Below are positions 10,128 to 22,015 of a stretch of 64,000 nucleotides of DNA, in pieces (the first letter of the stretch is position 1; each line of letters begins with the position of its first letter). Below the pieces are notes generated by a model. The model was not told the origin of the DNA and did not search any database. It worked only from the letters and a program-made list of their open reading frames with translations. Source of the stretch: Owenia fusiformis. Taxonomy: Eukaryota > Annelida > Polychaeta > Sabellida > Oweniidae. The stretch lies in contig CAIIXF020000010.1 in assembly GCA_903813345.2 (NCBI GenBank), positions 31,960,425 to 32,024,424 of the forward strand, read 5' to 3'. The position numbers were made by a program, and so were the translations under genes.

Positions 10128-10954
10128 TTGCAACAGCAGTTGATTCTAAAGCAGTTGTAACAATGAGTGGTGCTTCAACCCTGCTGATGCCCCAGTACCA
10201 GGCGATGTACTCCTACACCCAGGAGAACAAAGAGGGGCCACTAGAAGGACTAGAATTACAGACTCAAAGCTTGATGCAAAGGCTGGTCGTGAACTGAAGC
10301 CTCTGTCTATTGCAACTGGAGGCCATTTAGGGCCAGGTTCCAACCATGCTAGCCCCTCCACCCCACACATGCCCTATAGGGACATTGCACAAGATCCTGG
10401 AAAACCACCTGGATCAGCAAAGTTTTTAGAGACTAGCTACACTGGTTTCTCACCAGGTTCTAAGACTGTGGTACCAACTGCCCTCCCTCTGGATGCCAGG
10501 CACCTGCTTTACCAAATGGGTCAGTCCCATGCCCTTGCAGCACATGGCTACCTCTCCCCTTATGAGGGCCTCTCTCCTAGACTGATGGCTGAGGAGCAGA
10601 GGAAGAGATTGGCTGAAACTAACTGGTATTTGAATTCTCCACCACTCCCAATTCCACATTCGGCAGGTTCAGATGGTGTAGTGGATCTCTCTACTAAGGC
10701 ATCTAAGCCTGAGTCATCAGTGTCTAAAGCAGCAACAATCATTTCAACTACAACAACAACAGGGACATCAAATACACCTAAGTCAACTGCAAGAGCAACA
10801 CCAATTGTCAAAAAGCAGGAGGAGAAACGACCTATCAAAAGAGAATCAAGGAGTAGTGATGGGAAGAAACCAGAAGATGTTCTCACAACTTCAGGCAGTG
10901 GAAGTATTCCAGTTGGAATAGCAGTTGCCAGGCAAAGACAGCAAACAAAGACAG
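10128..10954 (+). CDS. TNRC18: TNRC18/BAHCC1-like chromatin regulator, large N-terminal exon
   Basis: An internal exon begins after CTATTTTCAG and ends at ACAG|GTATTA. It reads ATAVDSKAVVTMSGASTLLM in one frame. From about 10240 the open frame is RITDSKLDAKAGRELKPLS, then MPYRDIAQDPGKPPG, then GVVDLSTKAS and IPVGIAVARQRQ. The last two parallel GVVDLTQEA and PVGIAVAVARQ of human TNRC18, in the same order. Family knowledge: TNRC18/BAHCC1 are nuclear, BAH-domain H3K27me3 readers linked to silencing. A frame change is needed between about 10225 and 10265, possibly at the GGGG run near 10230. The protein is Ser/Thr/Pro-rich and probably disordered here. The family call rests on a chain of motifs across five exons. 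TNRC18 versus BAHCC1 is not resolvable, because invertebrates may have a single ancestral gene. Confidence 0.85.
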
Positions 10955-11307
10955 GTATTAGAATCCTCCAATCAGTTTAGTTATGTTATTTATTTCCAAA
11001 AGTAAAAGTATAGAAATACAAATTAAAGTGGATGACACCCTATTGGGCATATTATCCACACAGTTTGAAAATTACCAAACAAAAATGTGTTAATAATATC
11101 TCTGATTTAGGATGACTGAATAATTTAGTTGAGATCATTAGGATTGATATGAAGTTGACAAACTAACAATTATATTGACATTAAATTGCATGCAGGCTGT
11201 AATTGTTCCATCATTTTTTGTAATGTGCATAGAACTATACTTGTTTAATGATACAAGTAGTCAGATAAAGTAAGAGATAGTTATACGTTTTCCCACTTTG
11301 TTTTCAG

Positions 11308-11425
11308 AGAAGGATAACGGTCGAGTAGATTGGGAGCATTCCCGGTCTGGTGTCAGTTCTAGACGAGGATCACGTGACCAGTCACATGACCATGGCTCCC
11401 ACAGAGATCGGACAGAACATCATAG
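11308..11425 (+). CDS. TNRC18: TNRC18-like exon 2 of the visible block
   Basis: A 118-bp exon between TTGTTTTCAG and CATAG|GTGAGC, in phase with the exon ending at 10954. It reads EKDNGRVDWEHSRSGVSSRR, followed by an Arg/Asp/His-rich stretch ending RDRTEHHR. The charged composition matches the linker region of human TNRC18 that precedes RDQEKLL. No domain is expected here. Confidence 0.85.
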
Positions 11426-11849
11426 GTGAGCAGAACTAGAATGAAACTTGCTAGGCTTCTTTAATTGTCATTTGACTCAAAAATGTTTACCTATATTCTG
11501 TTGCTGTAATTTATTTGATGATGATTAAATAGATAGGCCCGCAAATAGCCCAAATTTTATGCTCAAAAGAGGCTGACTAATGCACAAAATGGTACAGGTA
11601 CAGACTGGCTCAGAAATTAATTTTGTTTTAAAAATTATCCCTCTGATGCTTTGACATGTAGATACAACAATTTAAAATGAAGACAATACAATAATAACAT
11701 AAAAAAGCCAGTTCGGTGCAATGTAAGGCAATACAATACAATAGTAGTACAATACAAGGCAATGCAAACAATTAAATTTGTTATAAAACAGCAATAACTA
11801 ATAATACTATATTGATATTAAATGCAATACTTTTAATACTATTATCCAG

Positions 11850-11935
11850 AGACCAGAAGGAATTACTGACCCCCACTAGCAGGAGTAGCAGTAGCAGCCT
11901 TACTGCAGACCTCAGTTCTAACCTCATTGTCACTG
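11850..11935 (+). CDS. TNRC18: TNRC18-like exon 3 of the visible block
   Basis: An 86-bp exon between TATTATCCAG and CACTG|GTATGA, phase-consistent on both sides. It reads DQKELLTPTSRSSSSSLTAD, then LSSNLIVTG. Human TNRC18 has RDQEKLL-RESKEL and, a little later, NPNLMVTGG at the equivalent place. This is one of the strongest clues to the gene's identity. Confidence 0.88.
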
Positions 11936-12240
11936 GTATGAACTTGCTATTATTATTGTTATACAATACATTACAATACAATATTGATTTCATTTGCAAA
12001 AATAATTAATTATTTAAATCAATTTCTCTTTGAATATCTTATATGAGGGAAGAACTCTCTGAATTATAACTTGACTAGACCATCTTATTAATGCAGTAGA
12101 GCTGGTGGAATCAGTTGATAATTTGGCTGGAATTCCAACTCAGATAATGACTTGATATTGGAGAAGTAATGAAATTGATCAGTGTTAGACAGGAACACAA
12201 AAGGAGAAAAACAACTGCATTTGACACGAATTACTTTCAG

Positions 12241-12521
12241 GTGGTAGCACTACATCAGCCCCACAATGGCCACCAGGGAGCTCTGACAGTGCTGATATAC
12301 GCCCTAGTTTGATTCCATCATTTTATACTGGGGCGGGTGCTCAGTCTCTCCTCCAACCAGCATTGCTGCCCCAGTATGGCAGTCCTAGTACAGCACAAGG
12401 TGTTGATCCCACAACAAGGCTACCATTTACGCCACCTGGTGGATTTAAACTTGCCCAGGATCCAATGACAGGGCAGATATTCTTCATTCCTACAAATAAA
12501 GGTATGGAAATTAAACCAAAA
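12241..12521 (+). CDS. TNRC18: TNRC18-like exon 4 of the visible block
   Basis: The exon starts after TTACTTTCAG and completes the GG split with the previous exon. It reads APQWPPGSSDSADIRPS, IPSFYTGAGAQSLLQP and GGFKLAQDPMTGQIFFIPTN. The last piece matches YQFVRDPQSGQLVVIPSD of human TNRC18. Two donors are possible: AAAG|GTATGG (end 12501), which would break phase with the next exon, and AAA|GTATCT (end 12521), which keeps phase 0. I chose the latter; transcripts would decide. Confidence 0.82.
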
Positions 12522-13247
12522 GTATCTTTTGCTCACAGAATATTGATTCAATAAAATTGATGTTAAATGCAAACTGAAGGTAATTTATTGCCAACCATGA
12601 ATGTATTTTGTTATGCCTGAAATAGAGTGTGTGTAGGCATAACTGACATGATTGATGATGATCTGATGTTGCATTCCAATCCACAGTATTGCTTTGTACG
12701 CTTGTTCCAACAGGGCTTGTTGATATTTCATTTCATTGTCAAATCAAATTCAGATTGAGTTGTAAAAAGACATACCAGTATGCAATATTGATATTGGATT
12801 AGAAACAGCTGCGACGTGTTGTGTATATATACATAGTACTATAATAAAAAAAATTAAAATAATTTCATGAAATCTTAGGATTGACCAGTGAGTGGAATTG
12901 TGGAAGAGTTCACATGTTGATATAAAACTGAGATCCTCATTAATTTGTAGAGGTGTCATGGGTCAGATATTCTTCGGGTTGGGTTGGGTCAGAAAAAACA
13001 GTGCAGGTCGAGTCATAAGAAAACAGAAAAATGAATTTAGTACTAGCAACTGAAATGACTGGCTGAATACATAACTGCATTATTGTTGCTTTGATAAAGG
13101 AGAAACGATACAAACTGTAAATCATTTTCTGTTCTTAATTTATACGTATTCAAGAAATAGATAGCTAGAAGTTTGAAATTTTTGCTGGGAATATAAAGCA
13201 TTTTACGATAATTTACAAATTCCTGGTTTGTTGTATCACTTGCGCAG
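12522..13247. other. Intron of the TNRC18-like gene
   Basis: AT-rich, with no exon or repeat recognised beyond a short GGGTTGGGTTGGGTC phrase at about 12977. Confidence 0.6.
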
Positions 13248-14270
13248 CAGCCCCCTGCTGCGCCATTCCTTCCACCAATCCCCCTCCCTGGACATTCATA
13301 TCCATTTCCCTATCCACCCTCAAACATTCCATATCTGGCATTTGACCCTGATATAATGCCACCTATCCCAGGGCTGAAACCACCAACTAAATTACCTGAA
13401 ACGCCATCTGTCAAATGCGAATCTGGTCTTCAAAGTCGTGGCACTTCTCCTATATCAGTTGCAACCACTTCTGCAACTAGCAAAATGACTGTGGCAGGAA
13501 AAATATCTCCAATCAAAGAAAAAGTAGAAACTGAATTAGATGTGGGCTCTAAGACTGAGGAGGATAATGTTGTTAATGCAGTAGTGGGCTCTACAAAATC
13601 TGAAGTTATTCAGGATGTTAAGCCTAAAGTTGATGTGCAATCTCACGTTGAGGAAACCCCTGCTTCAGTCAGTGACACTGTAGAGGAACAGATTAATGGT
13701 GGCAATGAAAATGTAGAAAAGTTGAATGGAATTGAAACTGCTGAGAGAGATGACAGTGCGAGTCTTGATAACAAAGTTAATCAAAATGATGTAGAAACCA
13801 CAAAGGATATATGATGACACTATCAAAAAGTGCACACATGTTATTGGATATTCAAAAAATCAGTGAGTTTAATCAACAGATTTCCAGAGACAGTTGTGGA
13901 GAAAAGTCTCATAATCTAGTAGACAATATGAATGATTTTTCACACAGACATTCCATTAAAGCAGATTCATCAACTCTGCTCACTCCAGTCTCAGTGAAAA
14001 CGGAAGAAATGACTTCTCCTGGGTGCATGATATCTCCAGAAATCAGTGGCCTTGACAATCAGTTTTTGGATGCAGCAGATGGCCTTGAGCTCCTCAGCGC
14101 CCTCTGTGAGAAAAGATCTGCCGAGTCTGAATCACCACAGAAATCCAAGATGACAGAAACAAATCAAGCAAAAAGGATCAAACTGCCGAGGAAGTTGTCA
14201 AAGCCCATCACCAGCTTTCTGAAAAAGGAATCATTTGGTCAGTACTCCCCAACAGTCCGGTGTCAGCCAG
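13248..14270 (+). CDS. TNRC18: TNRC18-like long exon 5 (proline start, acidic centre, LELLSAL motif)
   Basis: The exon starts after CACTTGCGCAG and ends at CCAG|GTACCT in phase 1. It opens with QPPAAPFLPPIPLPGHSYPF, then an acidic Ser/Thr/Glu/Val-rich region. At about 13805-13812 the frame closes (TTKDI, TGA) and immediately reopens as MMTLSKSAHMLLDIQKISEF. Removing one AT from GATATATGATG would join the frames, so a 2-bp slippage indel is likely. Further on come DAADGLELLSALCEKRS and RIKLPRKLSKPITSFLKK, parallel to GITLLSEIAELELERRS and LRLPRELKPNKKYSWMRKK of human TNRC18. The order agrees with the family. Functional roles of these motifs are not established. Confidence 0.85.
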
Positions 14271-14459
14271 GTACCTTAACTACTATACTCTGCATGCATT
14301 TTATCCAGTGTATTTATTGTATCATGCATGCCCTGTTGTGATTGTAGTACCTTTAGTACCTATTGTACCTGCCATGTCACCTTGTGTTTATTGTACCATT
14401 CCCCTATTGTACATTTGTATTGTGCCAAGTTTGTTATCCCAACGAACAAAGTTCGGTAT

Positions 14460-14705
14460 GGATATAGCACAGTTGCCAACTCCCGATTTAAATCGGGAGA
14501 TTCCTGTTTTTTTAACCCATCTCCTGCGCAATTTTGCCATCTCCCGATTTTCTAATTTTGTAATTTTTCATCATCTCCTGATTTTTTTTCCCGATTTCCC
14601 CCGATTTCTACAAAAAAACTTCGCATATTTTAGGTAAAAATCCCCCGATTTTGTCTGTGTCCTCCCGTTTTTTCCTCCTACCTCCCGATTTTTAACTTGA
14701 ATCCG
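14460..14705. repeat. CTCCCGATTT phrase array beginning GTTGCCAACTCCCG
   Basis: About nine degenerate copies of (T)CTCCCGATTT(T), some as CTCCTG, starting from AGTTGCCAACTCCCGATTT. It lies within the large intron of the TNRC18-like gene. The start resembles the reverse complement of the end of the array at 22690-22985. Confidence 0.7.
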
Positions 14706-15269
14706 AGTAGTCATCGATCGTCTCCAGTATCTTACATATAAGTCAATTAACTCCAGCGACATCTAATCATGAAAAACAAAGTTAATCTAATATAAATGTC
14801 CAATCAACAACAAGGAAATTAGCGCACGCGCAACAATTTTATCAGTAAGAGCGAATCCATCCTTTATTACGATCCTAGCGCATGCGTATTACGTAGATAA
14901 TCTCCTGAGTGGAGGCATTAAGAATCTTCGTAAGTATGTCCGTGAAACGGGGTAAGAATAATTTTGTCTATTTATGCACAATTGCGTAAGCCTACCAAGA
15001 TTAAGCATGTATATACATTAAGAGAAATCATGTTTAATAAGTTTGAATGATTTTACCATTGAAGTTTGTCATAGATTGAGATTTATCAGTCACATTTAGG
15101 GTAAGCTTTTTGGTTTTTCCATCCTGGACCAAGGAGGATTGGCTCCCAGGATGCAAGAACGTTGACCAATATGTGATCTCTTGCCATATTTTTATTGATT
15201 ATTTGTACTTGAACGATAGTAATCACTTATTACCTTACATATGTTCTGTTCACAATTTCATACCTTTTC

Positions 15270-15395
15270 TTGAATGTTTCGCCCACTGGGCGTTTATTTG
15301 AAAGAATTTTTAATAAACGCCCATGGGCCTTTATAAAGAGGGAAAACAACTTTTTCATACACCCCTCTTTGAAATAAACGCCCATGGGCCTATTC
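15270..15395. repeat. AAACGCCCATGGGCC repeats, direct and inverted
   Basis: Two direct copies of AAACGCCCATGGGCCT (about 15312 and 15376) and one inverted CCACTGGGCGTTTATTTG (about 15283). CCCATGGG is itself palindromic. Probably a small fold-back repeat. Confidence 0.6.
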
Positions 15396-15469
15396 GCGAG
15401 AAACTCTGGTATCACATGTTATTTTCCCATAGGGAAAACTCGTGCTATTCATTGTTTTCAGCATCATTT

Positions 15470-15905
15470 TGGTCTCTTGTTTTTAAGGAAAATATCCTGT
15501 TTTCTCCTGTTTTAAAAGAAAATACCCTGTTTTCTCCTGTTTTTAAAGATAATCTGTTTTCTCATGCTTTTAAAATAAATTGTTTTCTCCTGTTTTTAAA
15601 GAAAATCTCCTGTTTTTTTTAGATGGTAACTTGTTTTCTAAAAGAAACCTCTTGTTTTCTAAAAGAAACCTCTTGTTTTCTCCTGTTTTTTAAAAGAAGT
15701 CTCCTGTTTTCTCCTTTTTTTTAAGAAAATCTCCTGTTTAGACTGAAAGTCTCTTGTTTTCTCCTGTTTTTTAGATGGTAACTTGTTTTCTAAAAGAAAC
15801 CTCCTGTTTTCTCCTGTTTTTAAAAGAAGTCTCCTGTTTTTTTCAGTAAAAGTCTCCTGTTTTTCTCCCGTTTTTTGCAAAAAATCTCCTGGATTCTCCT
15901 GTTTT
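15470..15905. repeat. Long CTCCTGTTTTYTAAA phrase array
   Basis: More than 20 degenerate phrases built from TCTCCTGTTTT and TTTAAAAGAAA units, with local higher-order repetition: TAACTTGTTTTCTAAAAGAA recurs near 15628 and 15779. Low-complexity open frames on both strands are a by-product. Confidence 0.75.
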
Positions 15906-15929
15906 TTTTCTCTGAGAGATTGACAGGTA

Positions 15930-17560
15930 TGATATAGTGAAGCCCTCTTAATTATATCTGTTCTCGTATTCCATGTTTTTTGGCAAGACCCCTAGGGCCT
16001 GAGTATGAGGGTCGGGAAAACAGGAATTTTTGTTAATTTTGAGATCTCTGATCTGAATAGAAGTAATTCCTTTATTCTTCTTAAATGAAAGGCAATTTAG
16101 AGTAGATTTTAAATATTTTATTGTTTTTCCAAGACTCAGAAAATTCTAAATGCCTGCCTAATGTGGGATTTTGCTGTAATTTCCTGATCTCTTCAAAGTA
16201 TGGCTTTATTATACTCAAATTGAAGGACTTCGAGAGTATAGATCACAATTATGCCATTGTTTTTCTGATTTGTGCCTCAGAAAATTCAAAATGGGCGCCT
16301 AAAGTGGGAATTGCTATAATTTAGAGACCCTATCAAAGTACATATGTAGGCTTAAATTTAGTTATATTAGATCAAATATGTTGTATTGTCTTTATGATTT
16401 GTGCCTTTGATACACCTAAATGGCGACCTCCAACGTCCATACATGTATTTGGCTCACACAGTGAGCCTATGGGATCGACCAGGCGTCCATCCGTTGGTCC
16501 GTCCATCCATTGGTCCGTCCGTCCGTTGGTCCGTCCGTCAACATTGGCCGCACAATTTAAAACTGCTATTTGGATTGAGTCATATCCACATTCATTTTAT
16601 GCATATCCATAATGCCTATTTGACCTATCTTCGCCATTTCCCAAGTTCGCCCAGTTTCCGAGAAATTGCGGATTTTGACGTCAAAAAGTCAAATTTTCTG
16701 TAAATACTAGACACTTTGTTGAAGTAGAACTTTCAAATAACTTGTAGTAGTTGCTGTATATGCAACTTATGTCCTCTGAAGATTTCGAAGCTCTTGGAAT
16801 TATAGTTTTTGTTGTTTACTCCATAAAATTTGACAAAAAGTAGGACTTAATCATTTTCAGGAAACTTTCTCGTGTATAAAGTCAATTGCAGGTTTTCTGA
16901 TTGACAAGTTTCTCAAAGTTTGCCTTATACTTGATCATTTCTTGCAATGAATTACATCATTACTAGATTTAAGCATTCCCTACATATTGCTCAATATATG
17001 TCAGCATCAAATTTTTACCGTTTTTGAGATATTTGACATCAAAAAACAGTAAAAATAAGTTATTTTTCAACTTGCTTCAATTTGACCAATTTTTTTTTTG
17101 AAAATCATCTACAAGTTGCCAGGAGTTCAAATCTGACATAAGTTTTAGGATTTGACCTCTACTTGACCTTCAGTGACCTTTGAAATGTCAAAAAAGTTGA
17201 TTTTTCAAATTGATTTTTGGATGTAGATTTTGGTCAGCTTAATCACAAAATACCTTACTGAGCTCTGAATAAGTAAAATTTTCAAGGTTAAAGGTCATCA
17301 AACTAGGTCACACAACTGTGCTATCTAAGTTTCTCAAAGTTCGAGACTACAAATCCAAATCAATATTTTTGTTTGAAAGTCAGGATATACATTCCTCTGA
17401 ATGTTCCAAACTGTGTGAGCACAGGACCGTGGGTCCTTCATTTTAAAATCGGCACATGCATCATCCCTTGTTTCATATTATGCAATGCATCTAATTCTGC
17501 CAATAAATTGTTTCTGATCATCATCATAAAGTTGGTGTGCCTTTGTTCACTTTTTCACTA
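15930..17560. repeat. Dispersed-repeat-like intron segment with GTCCGTCC microsatellite
   Basis: Includes a GTCCGTCC/CCATTGGTCC tandem stretch at about 16485-16540 preceded by GTGAGCCTATGGGATCGACC. Paired phrases (CAGAAAATTC-AAATG near 16137 and 16278) suggest internal duplication. No coding signal. It lies in the 10-kb intron. Confidence 0.45.
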
Positions 17561-20500
17561 AGAATTACTTGAAATGTCACATTAGGGACATATACGAGTA
17601 CACTGTAAGGGACATATGGGAGGCATGCTAAAAACAATGCAGCAATTTGTAGCAATGTCCAAACAATGTCAAATGAAGTCAATTGATTCAGAATTAAATG
17701 AGGTTTAATTTGATATATAGTTTTTGTGGGTGCGTTCCCCGGTATTGAATGGAAGGGGGGTCACAGCGCAAATTGACACCCTTTTCTGCAGTAAAACTCA
17801 TATTGTATATAATAAATACTTCTCATAAAATTAGTACAAATTGACAGTGGCATCAGAATAAAATTATAAAATCTCCTTTCTTTACATTTTTCAACATCTT
17901 TTTAAAATTAAAGACTGAGTTAATGCTTTTGTGTCTAATGGCATAAATATCACTTTCTGCACATCTAAATGCGTTTTATTATCTTCAATAATGTGTTTTT
18001 TATTTTTCCTTTGGATTTTTCAATCGACACTCCAAATCCATTTGCCTTGTAATCAAGTGGATTGTTAAGTTTTCTAGAGTTGCTTATACAAGTAATTTCT
18101 CTGGAGACTTCTTATGGCATCTCATGTTTTGGCTCACATGGATTTATTAACCTAAGAATAAGAGATGTTGTCATCCCTGTTGTTAGCATAAGACAATCTG
18201 ATATTTACCAAATGTCTAGAATCTATTGACCATTTTAAAACACTTTTCTTGAATAGAAACTTCTGAATCCATAATTCGCTGTTATAATTTGTCTAAATAA
18301 GTGAACTTGAATTTGATGTAACAGAGGTTATAGTTTTACAAAATGGCAACCATTTTAAATTGAGCAGCTATATTGATGTCCATAAAGCAGCTACCGATAT
18401 AATTTGGCCCAAATCCGTTAGCCAGTACTTCTTATTCACACTTATTAAATCAAGTCCATTATACTTCAATACCCAAGGCAGGGGCTTTTCTTTCTCTGGC
18501 TTTCCAAAGTGCCAGGAAAAAGGACCAAAATTGTTAAGAAACCCACAAGAAAAGGAATTGCTTAGTTTAAACCAGTCATAAGTGCCTTACACATAATTTG
18601 ATTTCTCATTGTACAGAGCCTTGTATGCCTTCTAAAAAAGATAATGGGTTTATTTATATAATTAAAGTATAATTATAATATAATTAAAGTATAATTATAA
18701 TATAATTAAAGTATAATTATAATATAATTAAAGTATAATTAAATAATTTATATAATGGTTTCACTAATTGTTATTATAACTATTAATATTACAAGGAACC
18801 TTATATCCAATCACTTAAACCAGTTTCAGTTTCAGCAATTTCCAGTGATCTCAAAGACTATTCCAAAGATCATATGGATATTCAGGGAATGTGACGCCAC
18901 CCTGGGTGGCTTAACATCAGATTACCAATAAACAACATGAAATTTCTTAAAATCACGGTTGTTTAGGCTTCATGACTATTTGCTTTCATTGGTGGTTTTT
19001 GTGATGTGAGGTAGACTGACAGAAAAACAACAGACATTTCTTGCAACTACCAAAACGGTACAATATCTTTCTGCTCAAAAACATTTGAAAAATTGTCCTA
19101 AAAACACTCTACTGACAAGTTCAATAATTGATATCATGTAAACATTCAAACCAAAACATGAAAAAGAGATTACAGGTAAAATTTTGCACAATATCATATT
19201 TTAGGCATGTTTGTTTAAGCCTTGTAATTTCTCAAAATTTCAAGACTGTGTGGAATACGTGGAATACAACCAATAAAACAGTGTAGATTTTACAATCACA
19301 CAATACCAACATGTGACAAGAACCAATCATGTCAGTTGTTTATGTGAAGTTGCCTTGACTACATGATTGTATTGTTTTCACATTTAAACTTGTACTTTTA
19401 AAATTGTAACGTTATTGTTAATGACGCTAGCAGATTACTAGTGTCAACATGGTCAATGCGCCTGTAATATAAGTTCATATGAAATCCACATGTACGTGGG
19501 AAATAAAGATACATACATACATATGATAAACCATCTGCCAGCCATAGTGATATGTAATAGCACTGCGGCTCGTAGTGTGGTTCACTACAAACAAGACATG
19601 TGCCATGAATTCTCAGCCAGAAACAGTCATCTGCTGTTTATGCTAGATATCTACAACTAGGGAGGCAATGATGGCCAGGTGAAAGTCTTACCTTGAAAGC
19701 TGGGCTGCATTGTTTTCCTTAGAAATTATATAAGCATTTAGCAATATTCTCTTTATAATGTTAAAATACACTTTCTTCCAGGAGCGTATGCTACGCCTTT
19801 CAACCAAATATGTCTATAGTATTCCCTTCATTAAGTTCATATTTTATACAGTGTTAAAAGTGTTCACTTTAGTGAGGTAGTGGAATAATGTCAGGCTGGG
19901 AAAGAGGTTTTTGGCAACAATGTGATATCCTCTTCCTACAGGCCCAAAACCTGTGAACAGTGTCTTTGTCACCTAATAACCAAGTCCATTCTTGTACACT
20001 TCTGTAATGGAAGACAAAGTTCATCTGTTATCCATCCTTATTAGTATTTGAATATAAGCAGCACATATTGTCACACCTGTCTATATTATCAAGTTTAAAT
20101 CGTGCAATAAAAATTGTCATTTACCATATAATGATTTCTACACATTAAATTAATCGTACATTTGAACACTGCTAACTTTATGTATACTAATTGTAATTCA
20201 ATTCTTTTTACTTGTCTTCAAATCGCTTCCCTGGGTATCAGTGTATGCTGCATGCAAAATACAACACAGAATCTTCCATAACCCAAAATTTGACCCCAAA
20301 TCTAGAATCGTGCTGTTAGGCATATATACTGTTTCATTGCTGTTCCAACAAAATTCATCGAAGGACACATTTTTATGGGGGTTGTTGAGGGAGTTGGGAC
20401 GTGTTGTTGAAATGATCTACTTGCACTAGAGGTTGGAATCTTGCGGCAGGTGAATAATTAGGAGAGTTTCGTTGTCGACACCGTAGGAACATTGGGGAAT

Positions 20501-21055
20501 CAAGTAGAATCTGAGTCAAAATTTATAGTGGTTATTTCAGGGTTCATGAAGCATATCGTGAACAAATGGTCTTCATGATTAGATAACTGAAATAAGACCT
20601 TTGGAACACCCTGTATGTTCTGTATCAATTCAAAATATCAAGCTAATACGTTATATGCCAAATGTGTCATGTGTGGTTTAGCTTAAATTATGATATTTAA
20701 ATATGATTTATAAGTTTATTGGTGTATATTATGTATCTATAATAAGTATACACGGCATATGTGGTTTAGCTTAAAGGATCCAGTCCCTAATGTACCTGAA
20801 GGTGCCCCCAAAGGTTTCATTGAAAATAATATGGAAATAGTTACTTTTATCAATTATGAACACATCAAACAGGGGTCTAGATAAGTTGAAAAAGTCTAAA
20901 AAATATTAGCCACAATATTTTCTTATATTTTCTCAAAAAAAACCATATTTTACAGATTATGTAGATTTTATTCTTGATAGTCTTTTCTGATAATCATTAT
21001 TACTGATACTTGTCAATCTCGTCATCTAAACCACTATCGCAGTTCCTTCAAAGAT
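17561..21055. other. Intronic stretch without supported genes
   Basis: Holds a 22-bp AT tandem repeat (18655-18740), a short GATACATACATACATA stretch at about 19508 and no splice-bounded exon that I could support. The 73- and 62-codon frames at 18.4 and 20.2 kb look random. Confidence 0.5.
18655..18740. repeat. 22-bp AT-rich tandem repeat
   Basis: Four near-identical units of TATAATTAAAGTATAATTA plus three bases. Confidence 0.85.
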
Positions 21056-21059
21056 CATT

Positions 21060-21420
21060 GGAACATTGACATCCTGATTCTGATCCCTGATTCTGATCCC
21101 TGATCATGTTATTATCATCCATTAGAACTGGAACATTGACATCCTGATTCTGATCATGTTATTATCATCCATTGGAACTGGAACATTGACCTCCTGATTC
21201 TGATCCCTGATCATGTTATTATCATCCATTAGAACTGGAACATTGACATCCTGATTCTGATCCCTGATCATGTTATTATCATCCATTAGAACTGGAACAT
21301 TGACATCCTGATTCTGATCATGTTATTATCATCCATTAGAACTGGAACATTGACATCCTGATTCTGATCATGTTATTATCATCCATTGGAACAGGAACAT
21401 TGACATCCTGATTCTGACCT
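21060..21420. repeat. 50/57-bp minisatellite
   Basis: Seven copies start with GGAACATTGACATCCTGATT near 21060, 21129, 21179, 21236, 21293, 21343 and 21393. Units are 50 bp, or 57 bp when an extra CCTGATC is present; the first is longer still. On the minus strand the unit reads QDVNVPV-MDDNNMIR, and the array continues directly from the last exon of the hAT fragment. Confidence 0.85.
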
Positions 21421-21994
21421 CTTATTAACATGGGCTGGCCTCCTTCCACCATCACTGGCACTATACCACAATTCAATTGCACTATATGGATCGTATACTT
21501 CAACATCCAGAGACTGAAAGGAAAATGATAAAAGACATGCATTATTACACATACAGTTGGATTTTTTAGCAATACCATTAGTGTTTAACAAAACTTATTC
21601 TTAATGCTCTTACCTCAAGCTTGATCATGAGTAGGGAATTTAGTGTCCTGTTGGTGAGTCTTGACCTTGAAGATGTCTTTAGAAGCTTCAGCTGACTAAA
21701 AGCTCGCTCTACTGATGCTGTGCTACTTGGAAGTACCAGCAGTAGGTCTACCATCTTGGATACATTGGGATAAGAGTAAATGCTGATGATTTTCTGCCAA
21801 GTGAGCTTCTTGAAGTCATGTCTCAAGCTGAAATCCAATACATGTATATCAGATTCAGGACTATTATAAATAGGCCTTTTCTCAAAATCTATCTGAATTA
21901 TTATTTCTCCATTGAGAAATCTCATGCTATGCATTGGTTTCAGTTCATTTTGGTAATCCAAATTCAGTAACTTTAAATTCCCAGGAGCAATCAA
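21379..21994 (-). pseudogene. hAT transposase C-terminus (ZNF862-like), two exons
   Basis: Exon 21614-21994 encodes LLVLPSSTASVERAFSQLKL then LTNRTLNSLLMIKLE, the hAT C-terminal dimerisation region. It ends at CTTGAG|GTAAGA. The second exon (21379-21513, acceptor CCTTTCAG) continues in phase 0 with LDVEVYDPYSAIELWYSAS and stops within the adjoining minisatellite. No catalytic region was found upstream (higher coordinates), so this is a 5'-truncated remnant, or the last exons of a degenerate ZNF862-like gene. The tail running into tandem repeats is unusual. Confidence 0.8.
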
Positions 21995-22015
21995 CTTTTC
22001 CTTTTAGGAAATTGA

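Noticed and set aside
10146-10886. Minus-strand frames of 74, 69 and 108 codons
   Set aside because: Shadows of the TNRC18-like exon, which has matching splice sites and family motifs on the plus strand.
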